A stretch of DNA of 62,243 nt from JAXHMB01 sp034521755 (GTDB taxonomy: Bacteria > Bacteroidota > Rhodothermia > Balneolales > Balneolaceae): positions 1 through 62,243 of the forward strand of contig JAXHMB010000002.1 of assembly GCA_034521755.1 (NCBI GenBank). Reading direction: 5' to 3'. The position numbers and the translations under genes are program-made. Shown in pieces: positions 1 through 8,935 of the stretch (positions are counted from its first letter, which is position 1; every line of letters starts with the position of its first letter). The notes beneath the pieces are model-generated. The model had not been told where the DNA came from. It was given only the letters and a program-made list of their open reading frames with translations, and did not search any database.

Positions 1-22
1 ACGATCAAATCAAATCAGATGA

Positions 23-445
23 ATGAAAGCTGCTGAAGCAATGGATATGATTGAGGCTGCTGAAGCAATGCTTAAGGCCAACAAAAATGATATCGAAGAA
101 GAACAGCTGTCAAAAATGAAAGATCAGACTAAGGCGGTAAAAGACTCGGTACAGAAACTTATGGACCATGTATTTGGCAAAGAAGATGACCGGCAGGGTA
201 TTACCGACAGTCCGGAAAGATCTGTTACCTCTTACCTTTATAGTCCATACCGGCATATAGGTTCTTCACTTGGAGCTCCTGCCGAAACAGAAAAGACCTT
301 GATCGGGTTGGCTCGGGAAAAATCAAATGAAGCTATTGGTATGATCAATGATTTCTTTGCCGAAGACTGGCCCGCTTATGTTGAAATGATGGAATCAGTT
401 CAACTGAGTCCCTTTAAGACTTTTGATAAGGTTGAGATGAAGTAG
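23..445 (+). CDS. C-terminal end of a VPS10/sortilin-type BNR-repeat protein (partial)
   Basis: This looks like the last ~140 residues of a long secreted beta-propeller protein of the VPS10/sortilin (BNR/YVTN repeat) kind; the helical, Lys/Glu-rich tail resembles the post-propeller tail of those proteins. The family assignment is from memory of tail sequences and is tentative. The open frame begins just after a stop at 20-22. The first bases of the window read open in another frame (TIKSNQMNES), which would join naturally to KAAEAMDMIEA, so an indel near 20-30 probably separates the two halves. The gene starts outside the window. A hairpin spacer follows it. Confidence 0.45.
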   Translation: MKAAEAMDMIEAAEAMLKANKNDIEEEQLSKMKDQTKAVKDSVQKLMDHVFGKEDDRQGITDSPERSVTSYLYSPYRHIGSSLGAPAETEKTLIGLAREKSNEAIGMINDFFAEDWPAYVEMMESVQLSPFKTFDKVEMK

Positions 446-463
446 AAAATAGTTTTGAGTCTT

Positions 464-507
464 GAGTAATGAGTGTAAAGAGCAGTTTAGCTCAATACTC
501 ATTACTC
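464..507. repeat. Inverted repeat, 11-bp arms, intergenic
   Basis: GAGTAATGAGT at 464-474 is the exact reverse complement of 497-507. The hairpin lies between two same-strand genes and could end transcription or process mRNA, though no clean U-tract follows. Similar word-like inverted repeats occur at 1456, 4568 and 5296. Confidence 0.5.
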
Positions 508-590
508 TTTACTTACCACCAGACAGGTTTCGATTTTTTCTATGGCATAGCTATATTTAAGATAGTTAAACGTCAAAAACAGGCCATTCT

Positions 591-1448
591 ATGGAATCTC
601 TGATTGATTTTTTTAGTGACTTGCCCACTACCTTTCGAGCCGGACTTCTGATTGGCGGTATTTTGGTTTTCTGGATTCTTGAAGGTGTGTTTCCATTATT
701 TCAGTTTGGATATAAGAAAGTTCGCCATGCTGCCATCAACCTGGTACTCAATGGCTTCTTCTTACTAATAGGACTTGGTTTTGCAGGCCTGCTGGTTTGG
801 TCTTCTGATTATGTAACCGCAAACGAGTTTGGCGTTTTGCAATGGGTTGAAATGCCAGTTTGGATGCAAGCCATTGTTGGAGTGATGCTCCTTGACTTCT
901 TCGGTGCTTATCTCATTCACTGGATAGAGCACAAGGTTAAGTTTTTATGGAAATTCCACCTGGTGCACCACAGTGATACCACCGTTGATGTTACAACCGG
1001 TCTTCGCCATCATCCCGGAGAAGCCGTTTTTAGAATGGTATTTACCATTATTGGTGTGATTATGGTAGGTGCTCCAATCTGGATTATATTCTTATACCAA
1101 AGTATTTCTGCGCTTTTTGCTCACATGACCCATGCCAATATCAATATGCCGAAGAAAGTAGATCGCGCTTTATCATATGTGTTTATTACGCCATTAATGC
1201 ATAAAGTGCACCATCATTATACTCAGCCTCTTACCGATACCAACTACGGGAATATTTTTGCAGTCTGGGATCGATTGTTTGGTACCTTTGCAGAAGTTGA
1301 AGATATGAAAGAACTCACCTATGGTATTGATACTCACATGGATCCGGAAGAAAACGACAGGCTTGGTAACCTGTTAAAAATTCCCTTTCAGTCTTATCGT
1401 CCACCGACAGGATCGAAATTCGGTGATGATGTTGAACTCAAGGATTAA
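591..1448 (+). CDS. Sterol desaturase / fatty acid hydroxylase family membrane protein
   Basis: This is a 285-residue integral membrane di-iron oxygenase. Hydrophobic segments lie at about residues 17-33, 50-70 and 90-110. The histidine clusters of the superfamily follow: HWIEHK (~111), HLVHHSD (~122), a further His pair in LRHHPGE and HKVHHHY (~204). These ligate a diiron centre that hydroxylates or desaturates a lipid or sterol-like substrate at the inner membrane; the substrate cannot be told from sequence. The ATG at 591 is the first in frame after a stop-rich spacer. A paralogue with the same architecture lies at 53967. It ends 29 bases from the convergent symporter gene, with a hairpin between them. 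Confidence 0.85.
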   Translation: MESLIDFFSDLPTTFRAGLLIGGILVFWILEGVFPLFQFGYKKVRHAAINLVLNGFFLLIGLGFAGLLVWSSDYVTANEFGVLQWVEMPVWMQAIVGVMLLDFFGAYLIHWIEHKVKFLWKFHLVHHSDTTVDVTTGLRHHPGEAVFRMVFTIIGVIMVGAPIWIIFLYQSISALFAHMTHANINMPKKVDRALSYVFITPLMHKVHHHYTQPLTDTNYGNIFAVWDRLFGTFAEVEDMKELTYGIDTHMDPEENDRLGNLLKIPFQSYRPPTGSKFGDDVELKD

Positions 1449-1455
1449 TGTCGAT

Positions 1456-1490
1456 GAGTAACGAGTGAGGATTGCATTCACTCGTTATTC
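1456..1490. terminator. Hairpin between convergent genes
   Basis: Arms at 1456-1468 and 1478-1490 pair at 12 of 13 positions with a 9-base loop. It sits at the shared 3' ends of the convergent desaturase-family and symporter genes, overlapping the last codons of the symporter, so it may act as a bidirectional terminator. There is no long T run, so efficiency is uncertain. Confidence 0.4.
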
Positions 1491-3226
1491 ACCATTACCT
1501 TCAACTTTTCCCAAACAATACTAAGCAGCAGGCCTACTCCAACTACTACAGCTGTTCCAATTGGGTTGAGCCAGAGATATTCTATCGTTTTTTCAAATCC
1601 TTCGGGAATAGTATTCCACGGCATAATGAATTGATAGGTTCCGGTCGCCGGGTTATCAAACAGCCTGTCAAAAATAAATACCGTACTCATCCCACATATT
1701 AAACCGGTAAAAGCACCAAAACCATTGGCTCGTTTAACCCAAAGAAGCAGAATAAATATTCCCAGAATAGAGCCATAAAAATAGCTGCCAATTTTGTTGA
1801 CCAGCTCAATAATGGACCGTGTTTCCCCAAGAGCCAGTGCTGCCAGGGTAGCAAGCAATCCCCATAGAACGGTGGCCAATCTTGACGATTTTAAATACCA
1901 CGCTTCACCGCGATCTTTGGAATCCAGTCGCTTATACCAATCTACAATAGATACAGTGGAAAGGGCATTGAGTTCACTGTCTATACTGGACAGGGCGGCA
2001 GCAAAGATACCGGCCACAATCAGTCCTATTATACCAATGGGAATTTCATTTAAAATGAAGAAGGGTAGGATATAATTGGTATCATTCAGGCTGGATTCTG
2101 TGATGCGTTCCTGCCGCTCCAGTTCCGACTGGCGAACTTCGTTTAAATACTGATCTGCTTCTTTAAAAGCCCGGGCATTTTGTGTTGTCCTGTTGTCAAG
2201 GAGTTTCTTAGCTGTTTGTTTGCGTTCAAGATAGGCGGCATTAAACTCCTGCTCAAGCATCTCTCCGGCAACTATCTCCTGCCGATCTTGAGCCGAGGGT
2301 TCAACAGACCGGAAAGTAGTTGGGGCCGGACCAAAGATATAAAATACGTACAGCATTACGCCCAGCAGCAGGATAAAAAACTGCATTGGAATTTTAGCGT
2401 AAGCAGTCAGCAATAGCGACTTGCGTGCATCTTTGAGGGATTTGGCAGTCAGATATCGCTGCACCTGTGTTTGATCGGTGCCAAAATAGGATAACATCAA
2501 AAAGATGGCGGCAATAACACCACTCCAAACATTGTACTTTTCGCTAAGGTCAAAGTTTAAGTCTATTGCCTGAAGCTTGCCGAGGGTGCCTGCCAGGTAA
2601 AGGGAGTCGGAGAAACTGACATCTTCTGGAAGCTGATATCCGATCCACACAAAGCAAAAGACAAGTCCGAATATCATTACCGCCATTTGCTTGACGTCAG
2701 TACGGATCACCCCGGTTATACCGCCTACCATGGTATAGAGTGTTGCTGTTATACCAATAATGAGAATGGTAGGGGTGAGGGGAAAACCAAGCAGTAAAGC
2801 CAAAACGTAGGAGGGTGCAGCAATAACGGTACCTAAAGCAAGGCCTCTGGAGAATAAAAACAAAAGGCTTGTAAACAGACGGGTGCTCAGACCAAAACGC
2901 TCTTCCAGAACTTCATAGGCGCTAAAATTTTTCATCTTGTGAAAGAAAGGAACCAATGTCATGCAGATAATAATCATGGCAAAAGGGATGCCAAGATAAG
3001 TCTGAACAAAACGCATGTCTTCTACGTAGGCTTGTCCGGTAGTGCCAATAAAAGTGATAGCAGAGGCTTGGGTTGCCATTACAGATAATCCCATAGCCCA
3101 CCATGGCATTGACCGGTTGGCCAAAAAGAACCCTTCAATATTGGTAGACTCTTTTCCTTTCCGGGTGCCATCCCAAATAGTGTAGGTTAAGAAAAGTGTG
3201 AGGACCAGCCAGTCTATCCAGTGCAT
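1478..3226 (-). CDS. Sodium:solute symporter (SSS family)
   Basis: This is a 582-residue secondary transporter of the SSS family, with about 13 hydrophobic segments. The N-terminus WIDWLVLTLFLTYTIWDG and the segment MGLSVMATQASAITFIGT match TM1-TM2 of this family, in which Na+ ligands lie. A charged, probably cytoplasmic or periplasmic insert of ~80 residues (about 305-385) interrupts the helices. SSS proteins couple Na+ influx to uptake of sugars, amino acids, sialic acid or similar; the substrate is not evident. The start at 3226 follows the stop of a 40-codon membrane ORF by only three bases, implying translational coupling. Confidence 0.9.
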   Translation of the reverse strand: MHWIDWLVLTLFLTYTIWDGTRKGKESTNIEGFFLANRSMPWWAMGLSVMATQASAITFIGTTGQAYVEDMRFVQTYLGIPFAMIIICMTLVPFFHKMKNFSAYEVLEERFGLSTRLFTSLLFLFSRGLALGTVIAAPSYVLALLLGFPLTPTILIIGITATLYTMVGGITGVIRTDVKQMAVMIFGLVFCFVWIGYQLPEDVSFSDSLYLAGTLGKLQAIDLNFDLSEKYNVWSGVIAAIFLMLSYFGTDQTQVQRYLTAKSLKDARKSLLLTAYAKIPMQFFILLLGVMLYVFYIFGPAPTTFRSVEPSAQDRQEIVAGEMLEQEFNAAYLERKQTAKKLLDNRTTQNARAFKEADQYLNEVRQSELERQERITESSLNDTNYILPFFILNEIPIGIIGLIVAGIFAAALSSIDSELNALSTVSIVDWYKRLDSKDRGEAWYLKSSRLATVLWGLLATLAALALGETRSIIELVNKIGSYFYGSILGIFILLLWVKRANGFGAFTGLICGMSTVFIFDRLFDNPATGTYQFIMPWNTIPEGFEKTIEYLWLNPIGTAVVVGVGLLLSIVWEKLKVMVNNE

Positions 3227-3229
3227 CGC

Positions 3230-3352
3230 CTAAGTAATGGGATTATTAAAAAGGTAGGTGAAGAGCCCAAGCAGCAAGACATAAATAATGCCCAGGGTAA
3301 ACACGATCCAATAATTCTTACTCTGATTGTCTTTTTCTGAAGATGGTTCCAT
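3230..3352 (-). CDS. 40-residue single-span membrane protein upstream of the symporter
   Basis: A short frame begins MEPSSEKDNQSKNYW and continues as one hydrophobic helix (about residues 15-34) ending FNNPIT. It has a clean ATG and stop, a hydrophilic then apolar layout, and its stop lies three bases before the symporter start. Small accessory subunits encoded next to SSS and NSS transporters are known (for example DUF4212, and MetS-type subunits of NSS transporters), so it is inferred to be a symporter-associated small subunit. No close family is recognised. It could in principle be a chance frame, but position and composition argue otherwise. Confidence 0.6.
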   Translation of the reverse strand: MEPSSEKDNQSKNYWIVFTLGIIYVLLLGLFTYLFNNPIT

Positions 3353-3412
3353 ATCACGAGGTTTAGTTCACCAGATAATAGCAGAATGAATATGAAATTC
3401 AAACTTCACTGC

Positions 3413-4564
3413 TTATGAATAGCTTATTAATACGTTTTGAAGGGCTTTAATATCTTTTTTGTTGTTATATACATTTGGTGAAATACGTATGGCCGAACCT
3501 CTTACCGATACGTGAATATTTTCTTTGCTCAGTTTCTCCTGCAACTCTTTGGGTTGAATATGGTCAGGCAGATAAATGCCAAAGAGGTGGTGGGTTCGCC
3601 AGTCGGGATCTTCAATTTTATATCCTCGGGAGGGAAGTTCTTCTACAAGGCTACTGGTTAGCGTTTTGCAGTAGTTCTGAATATGTTCCGGGTTCCATTT
3701 CAGGATCTGTTCCAAAGCCTTAATCATCATGGGTACCAGGATAAAATTACTGCTTTCTCCCACATCGTAACGAATGGCTCCATCCTTGTATTCATCAACA
3801 TAATTGACCAAAGCTGCAAAATCCTCACTGTCTTTGCGTTCAATCCATCCTTCCTCCAGGGGGATGCCATCCAGAAACCGTTCGCCAAAATAACCCATTG
3901 CGATAGAATAAGGGCCCATCAGCCATTTATAGCCGGAGCAGATGAGCGCATCAATCTGTAACTCCTGTACATTAATTGGGAGTGCTCCCACAGATTGTGT
4001 CCCGTCAATCACAAAGTAGGCACCTGCTTCACGTGCCCGTTTACCTATAGTCTGTAGATCAAATAGGGTACCATCAGTCCAGTGAATATTTCCCAGTGTT
4101 ACCATGAGGGTATTATCAGTGATGGCATCCAAAATTTGCTCATTCCACTTTTGTGATCTTCCTTCAAATTTCTGAGGTGCTTCTACCGTTTTTATGCTTC
4201 CTCCAGACTGCTCACACCATCGGCGCCAGGGATAAATATTGCTGGGGTATTGTTCACCAACTACTAAAATTTCTTTATTCGAATTTTTAGGAAGGTTCTT
4301 GGCAATGGTAGAAATGCCATAAGATGTAGCAGGCAAAATAGCTACTTGATTAGCTTTTTCTGCATTAACCAACCGTGCAAATAGTTCTCTAAGCCTGGTT
4401 GTATGGCTAAAGAAATCAGTTTGGGTAATGTGCCAGGGTTGTTGCTTTTGATGGATTCCCCGGATACCTGCTTCAGAAACGGTTTTGAGCAACGGCGACA
4501 TGTAGGCACAGTTTAGATAGTGGTGATCTTTGGGAAGGGAGAATAAATGCTTTTGGCAGTCCAT
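3413..4564 (-). CDS. Class V aminotransferase (cysteine desulfurase/isopenicillin epimerase-like)
   Basis: This 383-residue PLP enzyme of fold type I begins with a short N-terminal segment (LNCAYMSPL) typical of class V members. The cofactor-binding region reads VIDGTQSVGALPI (~185), with Asp contacting the pyridine nitrogen, followed by SGYKWLMGP (~210), whose Lys is the probable Schiff-base residue. Family members include cysteine desulfurases, kynureninases and isopenicillin-N epimerase-like enzymes. No conserved active Cys loop was seen near the C-terminus, so a general aminotransferase-like role is safer than sulfur transfer. It lies 60 bases after the WbqC gene on the same strand with an inverted repeat between. 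Confidence 0.8.
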   Translation of the reverse strand: MDCQKHLFSLPKDHHYLNCAYMSPLLKTVSEAGIRGIHQKQQPWHITQTDFFSHTTRLRELFARLVNAEKANQVAILPATSYGISTIAKNLPKNSNKEILVVGEQYPSNIYPWRRWCEQSGGSIKTVEAPQKFEGRSQKWNEQILDAITDNTLMVTLGNIHWTDGTLFDLQTIGKRAREAGAYFVIDGTQSVGALPINVQELQIDALICSGYKWLMGPYSIAMGYFGERFLDGIPLEEGWIERKDSEDFAALVNYVDEYKDGAIRYDVGESSNFILVPMMIKALEQILKWNPEHIQNYCKTLTSSLVEELPSRGYKIEDPDWRTHHLFGIYLPDHIQPKELQEKLSKENIHVSVRGSAIRISPNVYNNKKDIKALQNVLISYS

Positions 4565-4567
4565 TTA

Positions 4568-4625
4568 GTTGCAGGTTAAAGGTTGTGGGTTATAAGTTGT
4601 TTTAACTTAACTTTTAACATGCAAC
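4568..4625. repeat. Inverted repeat, 17-bp arms, intergenic
   Basis: Arms 4568-4584 and 4609-4625 pair at 15 of 17 positions, filling the spacer between the WbqC and aminotransferase genes. The loop itself contains a smaller complement (TAAGTT/AACTTA). The word-like composition resembles the other hairpins in the first 5.5 kb. Confidence 0.45.
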
Positions 4626-4627
4626 AT

Positions 4628-5293
4628 TCAACCTTTTAACTGGTCGGTGATTTTAAAGCTCTCCGGTCCAAATTGAAAAAGAATATCCAGGATACTGCAC
4701 CAGGGTTCAAAGCCATCGAAGTGCTGATGATAAGCAGGGTGTTTAAAGTTGGGCTCACTTTTCATTTCAGCCTGACGCAAATAATGTCTGCTGTCATGTT
4801 CCTGAAGCAGGGTATCTGCTCCAAGGTTTTGAGCAAACAGATCCGGATTGGAATCATAGTTTTTCAAATCGCTGGCAAGTTCATAATCGATATGAATATC
4901 CATAAACTGCAACAGTCTTTTTTGGACATACAGTACAAAAGGCATTAAGTATTCATAGTTGCCGGCTGATTCAAAATCCGCTTTAATTTCGGGCTCATAA
5001 AAATCGTAATAAATGCTATTGCGGTAATTATACTCAATGGTGCGCAACAGCGGATTTATCCAGTCTTCGCTGTGGTCAATGCGAACATCTTTCACTGCTT
5101 TTTTTCGGTCTTCTGTAAGAATAGGAATGTTAATCCATTGGGTTCCCTCCGGCGTGCGTATTTGAGCTCTGTGTACTTGGCTTTTGCGCGACCACTGTTC
5201 TACATCTTCCAGTACAACCTTATCTGCTTGCAGCATGATGGACAAATCATACAGGTTTGGAGCAAACTGTGGTGTTAAAAGGGCTAATTTCAT
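4628..5293 (-). CDS. WbqC family protein
   Basis: The 221-residue protein starts MKLALLTPQFAPNLYDL and has the WbqC pattern: an N-terminal strand with PQF/PNL, then WSRKSQVHRAQI, then a segment preceding INIPI, and a mid-region YNYRNSIYYDFYEPE. WbqC-like proteins occur in O-antigen or polysaccharide clusters and as stand-alone genes in Bacteroidota, and are of uncertain biochemistry. No glycan genes are adjacent here, so its role cannot be specified. The start ATG at 5293 is the first in frame. Confidence 0.85.
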   Translation of the reverse strand: MKLALLTPQFAPNLYDLSIMLQADKVVLEDVEQWSRKSQVHRAQIRTPEGTQWINIPILTEDRKKAVKDVRIDHSEDWINPLLRTIEYNYRNSIYYDFYEPEIKADFESAGNYEYLMPFVLYVQKRLLQFMDIHIDYELASDLKNYDSNPDLFAQNLGADTLLQEHDSRHYLRQAEMKSEPNFKHPAYHQHFDGFEPWCSILDILFQFGPESFKITDQLKG

Positions 5294-5295
5294 TT

Positions 5296-5429
5296 AGTAG
5301 AAAGTATTAAGTAGTAAGTCTAAAGCTGAAATTTTTTAAAATTAATGATGTACTCAAAGTAATATTTTTTGAGGCAAACAATTTATTTGCAATTAGAATT
5401 GTAACACTTACTACTTAATACTTTCTACT
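5296..5429. repeat. 24-bp perfect inverted repeat flanking an 86-bp AT-rich core
   Basis: Arm 5296-5319 is an exact reverse complement of 5406-5429. It lies in the 241-bp divergent spacer between wbqC and gltX. The arms consist of the near-repeating words AGTA/TAAGTAGTAAGT. The core shows no gene. It may be a miniature mobile or dispersed element with terminal inverted repeats; no second copy is in the window. Confidence 0.6.
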
Positions 5430-5534
5430 TTATACTCATAATTCCTAACCAATAAACATTAGCCATCCTCCGAAAGAAGCCTTATTTTTGAGGGCTCTGA
5501 AACTAGAATATTATTAAATCAATTAGCCAGTTTT

Positions 5535-7022
5535 ATGGAAGGCACAGTTCGCGTACGTTTTGCCCCATCACCCACAGGTTTACTCCACATCGGTGGACTT
5601 AGAACCGCACTTTATAATTATCTGTTTGCCAAAGGTCATCCGGGAGGAGTTTTTGTACTCCGGATTGAAGATACCGATCAGTCCCGATACGTAGAGGAGG
5701 CCGAGGAAGATATTGTCAACTCACTGGTTTGGGCAGGTATGAATTTTGATGAAGGTCCGGGCAAGCCGGGCGGATTTGGGCCCTATCGCCAGAGCGAACG
5801 CAAAGATATGTATGAGCAGTATGCTGAGCAGCTTGTTGAACAGGGACATGCATATTATGCTTTTGACACCACCGATGAGCTTGATAAAATGCGTGAACGC
5901 CTGAAAAAATCAGGCAATCCTTCTCCAAAGTATGATGCTATTACCCGCATGTCGATGAAAAACAGTTTGACACTGCCGCAAGAAGAAGTGGAGCGCCGTC
6001 TGGAAGAAGGGGAAGAATATGTGATTCGGCTAAAAGTGCCGCGGCGCGAAACCATCCGGTTTGAGGATGAAATAAGAGGCTTTGTTTCTTTTGAGAGTAA
6101 AGGGTTGGATGATCAGGTATTGCTCAAATCTGACGGCATGCCAACCTACCATCTGGCGAATGTGGTGGACGATCATTTGATGGAGATTACGCATGTGATT
6201 AGAGGGGAAGAGTGGCTCAGCAGTGCTCCGAAGCATATTTTGATGTATGAATATTTTGGTTGGGAACCACCAAAGATGGCGCATTTGCCGCTGATTATGT
6301 CCCCAAGTGGAGGCAAGCTTTCCAAGCGCAAGGCCGAAAGTGAGGGTATCCCCATCAACACCAAAGATTATATTGAGCAGAAATTTGAGCCTGAGGCGCT
6401 GGTGAATTTCTTGGCTTATCTGGGATGGAGTCCGGGAGATGATTCCGAAATTCATTCACTCGACGAACTTACCGAGATGTTCTCGCTTGACCGTGTGAGC
6501 AAGGGCGGTGCGGTGTTCGATTATAAAAAGCTGATTTGGTACAACGAGCACTATCTGCGCGAAAAATCAGCTGAAGAGCTTTTCCCAAAAATAAGAACGG
6601 TTGCTGAAGAACATGGCATTAAGCCTGACAAAGGCTATATGATGAAAATTATTCCGTTGATGAAAGAGCGGGTAAGCAAAGTCGAAGACTTTATTACACA
6701 GGGTATGTTCTTTTTTGAAGATCCCGAAGAATATGAAGATCGGGCAGTTAAAAAGTGGAAGGACGACAGTGCAGACCTGCTGGAAGCCTATATCGATGAA
6801 ATTAAGGATCTGGAAGTTGATGATTTTGAGGCCGGAATATTGAAAGATAAAATAAAAAAGGTGATCGAAGCACACGATGTTGGTTTCGGCAAACTGATGA
6901 TGCCTTTGCGAGTGGCAGTATCCGGTATGGGATATGGTCCTGACCTCACCCCTACCATAGAGCTTCTCGGCAAAAAGACAACCATTCGCAGAATTAAAAC
7001 AGCCATAGATAAGCTGGGTTAA
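5535..7022 (+). CDS. gltX: Glutamate--tRNA ligase
   Basis: A 495-residue class Ic aminoacyl-tRNA synthetase that charges tRNA-Glu, a cytosolic housekeeping role. The Rossmann-fold start VRFAPSPTGLLHIGGLRTAL carries the HIGH signature as HIGG. The second ATP-binding loop is KLSKRKAE (~262), the KMSKS equivalent. The Glu-binding RIEDTDQSR (~44) and the helical anticodon-binding C-terminal domain are complete, and length is normal. A TATTTTTG sequence at 5483-5490, matching the Bacteroidota -7 element TAnnTTTG, is a possible promoter, although no clear -33 TTG is seen. A hairpin terminator follows. Confidence 0.97.
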   Translation: MEGTVRVRFAPSPTGLLHIGGLRTALYNYLFAKGHPGGVFVLRIEDTDQSRYVEEAEEDIVNSLVWAGMNFDEGPGKPGGFGPYRQSERKDMYEQYAEQLVEQGHAYYAFDTTDELDKMRERLKKSGNPSPKYDAITRMSMKNSLTLPQEEVERRLEEGEEYVIRLKVPRRETIRFEDEIRGFVSFESKGLDDQVLLKSDGMPTYHLANVVDDHLMEITHVIRGEEWLSSAPKHILMYEYFGWEPPKMAHLPLIMSPSGGKLSKRKAESEGIPINTKDYIEQKFEPEALVNFLAYLGWSPGDDSEIHSLDELTEMFSLDRVSKGGAVFDYKKLIWYNEHYLREKSAEELFPKIRTVAEEHGIKPDKGYMMKIIPLMKERVSKVEDFITQGMFFFEDPEEYEDRAVKKWKDDSADLLEAYIDEIKDLEVDDFEAGILKDKIKKVIEAHDVGFGKLMMPLRVAVSGMGYGPDLTPTIELLGKKTTIRRIKTAIDKLG

Positions 7023-7042
7023 GATCTGTTGTTGAATTTATG

Positions 7043-7072
7043 CTGTGAAAAAACCTCACAGATTGTATTTTT
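7043..7072 (+). terminator. Rho-independent terminator after gltX
   Basis: CTGTGA (7043-7048) pairs with TCACAG (7056-7061) across a 7-base loop, followed by ATTGTATTTTT. It begins 21 bases after the gltX stop. Confidence 0.65.
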
Positions 7073-7116
7073 ATTGATCAATAAAGTTAAGTATCGTTGA
7101 TCAGTAATTAGCTAAA

Positions 7117-8919
7117 ATGAAATACAATCTGATGAAGAAAAAGATTTTTCTCTTCGCGGCATGTGCCGTTGGTTTTTTCTTAATGATGAACATGGGGTAT
7201 GCAGCACCTGAATCTGCAGCGCTGGCCCAGGAATCGGCAGCAGGCACTGTGAGTTGGACAAGCATTTTGCCACCACTTGTAGCTATTGGCATTGCCCTTA
7301 TATTCCGACAAGTTCTTTTCGCGTTATTTTTAGGAATTTGGTGCGGAGCTTTATTGGCCATGGGTGTTAGTTTTGGTAATATTTTCACTTCTTTTTTCAC
7401 AACTCTCAGCGATTATATTGTACCCGCCGCCGCAGATGAAAGCCATATGAGTATCATCATTTTCACACTTTTGATTGGCGGAATGGTGGGGATCATCACT
7501 GATAATGGTGGAACACGAGGTGTTATCAAAGCCATAACCCGGTTTGTCAAAACCAAAGTCCAGGGTCAGCTGATGACTTCATTGATGGGTTTTATAGTTT
7601 TCTTTGATGATTATGCCAATACGATGGTGGTAGGAAATACTATGCGTCCGCTTACCGACAGGCTCCGAATTTCCAGAGCCAAGCTGGCTTATCTGGTAGA
7701 TGCTACAGCAGCACCGGTTGCAACGATTGCATTGGTCAGTACCTGGATAGGTGCCATGGTAGGTTTTATCTCCGACGCTGAATCCAAGATGCCTGATTTT
7801 AACGAGGCAGCATACTCCGTTTTTATAAATTCACTGCCCTATAATTTCTACGCTTTTTTCACAATTCTTTTTGTAATTATTATTGCATGGTCGGGACGTG
7901 ATTTTGCAACAATGCTTAAGGCTCGAGTTAATCTTTATAAAGCCAAACACGATCCCAAGTTGGATACCTACAACTTGTGGAAAGATAAAATTAAGGAGGA
8001 CGAGGAAAAGAAAAAGACTACACACTGGGCCAATGCAGCGATCCCTATTGCTACGCTTGTTTTTGGTACTGTAGGTGGACTTGTCATAACAGGATCTCCT
8101 TTACCCGAAGGAATTCAAGCGGGAACGGTAGACGCGAAAATATATTTATCTGAAACGGGCATCGGTGTGAAAGTCCAAAACATTATCCAATCAGCGGACT
8201 CCTATAAAGCACTACTTTGGGGTGGGTTACTTTCCGTCGTAGTTGCAATTATTATGACGCTAGGCCAAAAATTATTGAATGTAGAAGAAACACTTGAAGG
8301 CATGCTTGAAGGCATGCATACCATGTTTGATGGTTTGTTGATTCTTGTTTTAGCATGGGCGCTCAGTGCCGTAACGGTTCAGCTGGGTACAGCTGATTAT
8401 CTGATGTCTGTTTTTGGGGAAACCCTGAATCCTTTTTGGTTGCCAGCTTTAGTATTCGTGTTGTCTGCTCTTACGGCCTTTGCTACCGGTTCCAGCTGGG
8501 GTACCATGGGTATTTTAATGCCGCTTGTCGTACCATTGGCCTGGGAAATAGGCAACAATACAGGCTTGCCTTTTGAGATGACGCATGAAATTATTTATGC
8601 CAGTGTCAGTGCAGTGCTGGCAGGATCAGTTTGGGGTGATCATTGTTCGCCGATTTCAGATACTACCATTCTCAGCTCTATTGCCACCCAATGCGACCAT
8701 GTAGAGCATGTCAATACGCAGTTGCCTTATGCTATGGTTGTAGGAACCATCAGTATTGCAGGAATGATTGGCATACTTGTTTTAGGCATCCCGTGGTGGA
8801 TCATCTATCTTGCAGGTATTGCAGCTATAGTGGGAATTATCTTTACGTTCGGTAAAATTCCTGATCCAGAAGATTACACACCTGAAGGAGAAGAGCCAGC
8901 TGTTACGAGTTTAGACTAA
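7117..8919 (+). CDS. Na+/H+ antiporter NhaC family protein (long form)
   Basis: The 600-residue membrane protein has an N-terminal hydrophobic leader ending near GYAAPESAAL, then NhaC-type helices. Conserved family features are the stretch FFDDYANTMVVGNTMRP (~166), DATAAPVATIALVSTW (~193), TGSSWGTMGILMPL (~463) and GDHCSPISDTTILSS (~507), which hold polar residues of the ion pathway. It probably exchanges Na+ for H+, or a related organic ion, at the inner membrane. Charged loops (~255-310) and an insert (~330-360) lengthen it relative to the 451-residue paralogue at 16719. The start could be 7117 or the ATG at 7132. Confidence 0.88.
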   Translation: MKYNLMKKKIFLFAACAVGFFLMMNMGYAAPESAALAQESAAGTVSWTSILPPLVAIGIALIFRQVLFALFLGIWCGALLAMGVSFGNIFTSFFTTLSDYIVPAAADESHMSIIIFTLLIGGMVGIITDNGGTRGVIKAITRFVKTKVQGQLMTSLMGFIVFFDDYANTMVVGNTMRPLTDRLRISRAKLAYLVDATAAPVATIALVSTWIGAMVGFISDAESKMPDFNEAAYSVFINSLPYNFYAFFTILFVIIIAWSGRDFATMLKARVNLYKAKHDPKLDTYNLWKDKIKEDEEKKKTTHWANAAIPIATLVFGTVGGLVITGSPLPEGIQAGTVDAKIYLSETGIGVKVQNIIQSADSYKALLWGGLLSVVVAIIMTLGQKLLNVEETLEGMLEGMHTMFDGLLILVLAWALSAVTVQLGTADYLMSVFGETLNPFWLPALVFVLSALTAFATGSSWGTMGILMPLVVPLAWEIGNNTGLPFEMTHEIIYASVSAVLAGSVWGDHCSPISDTTILSSIATQCDHVEHVNTQLPYAMVVGTISIAGMIGILVLGIPWWIIYLAGIAAIVGIIFTFGKIPDPEDYTPEGEEPAVTSLD

Positions 8920-8935
8920 GCAGGATAAGCTGCCT

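Noticed and set aside
464..507. Possible CRISPR-like repetition in the left-end spacers
   Set aside because: Arms are inverted single pairs, not direct repeats with spacers of equal size; no cas genes.
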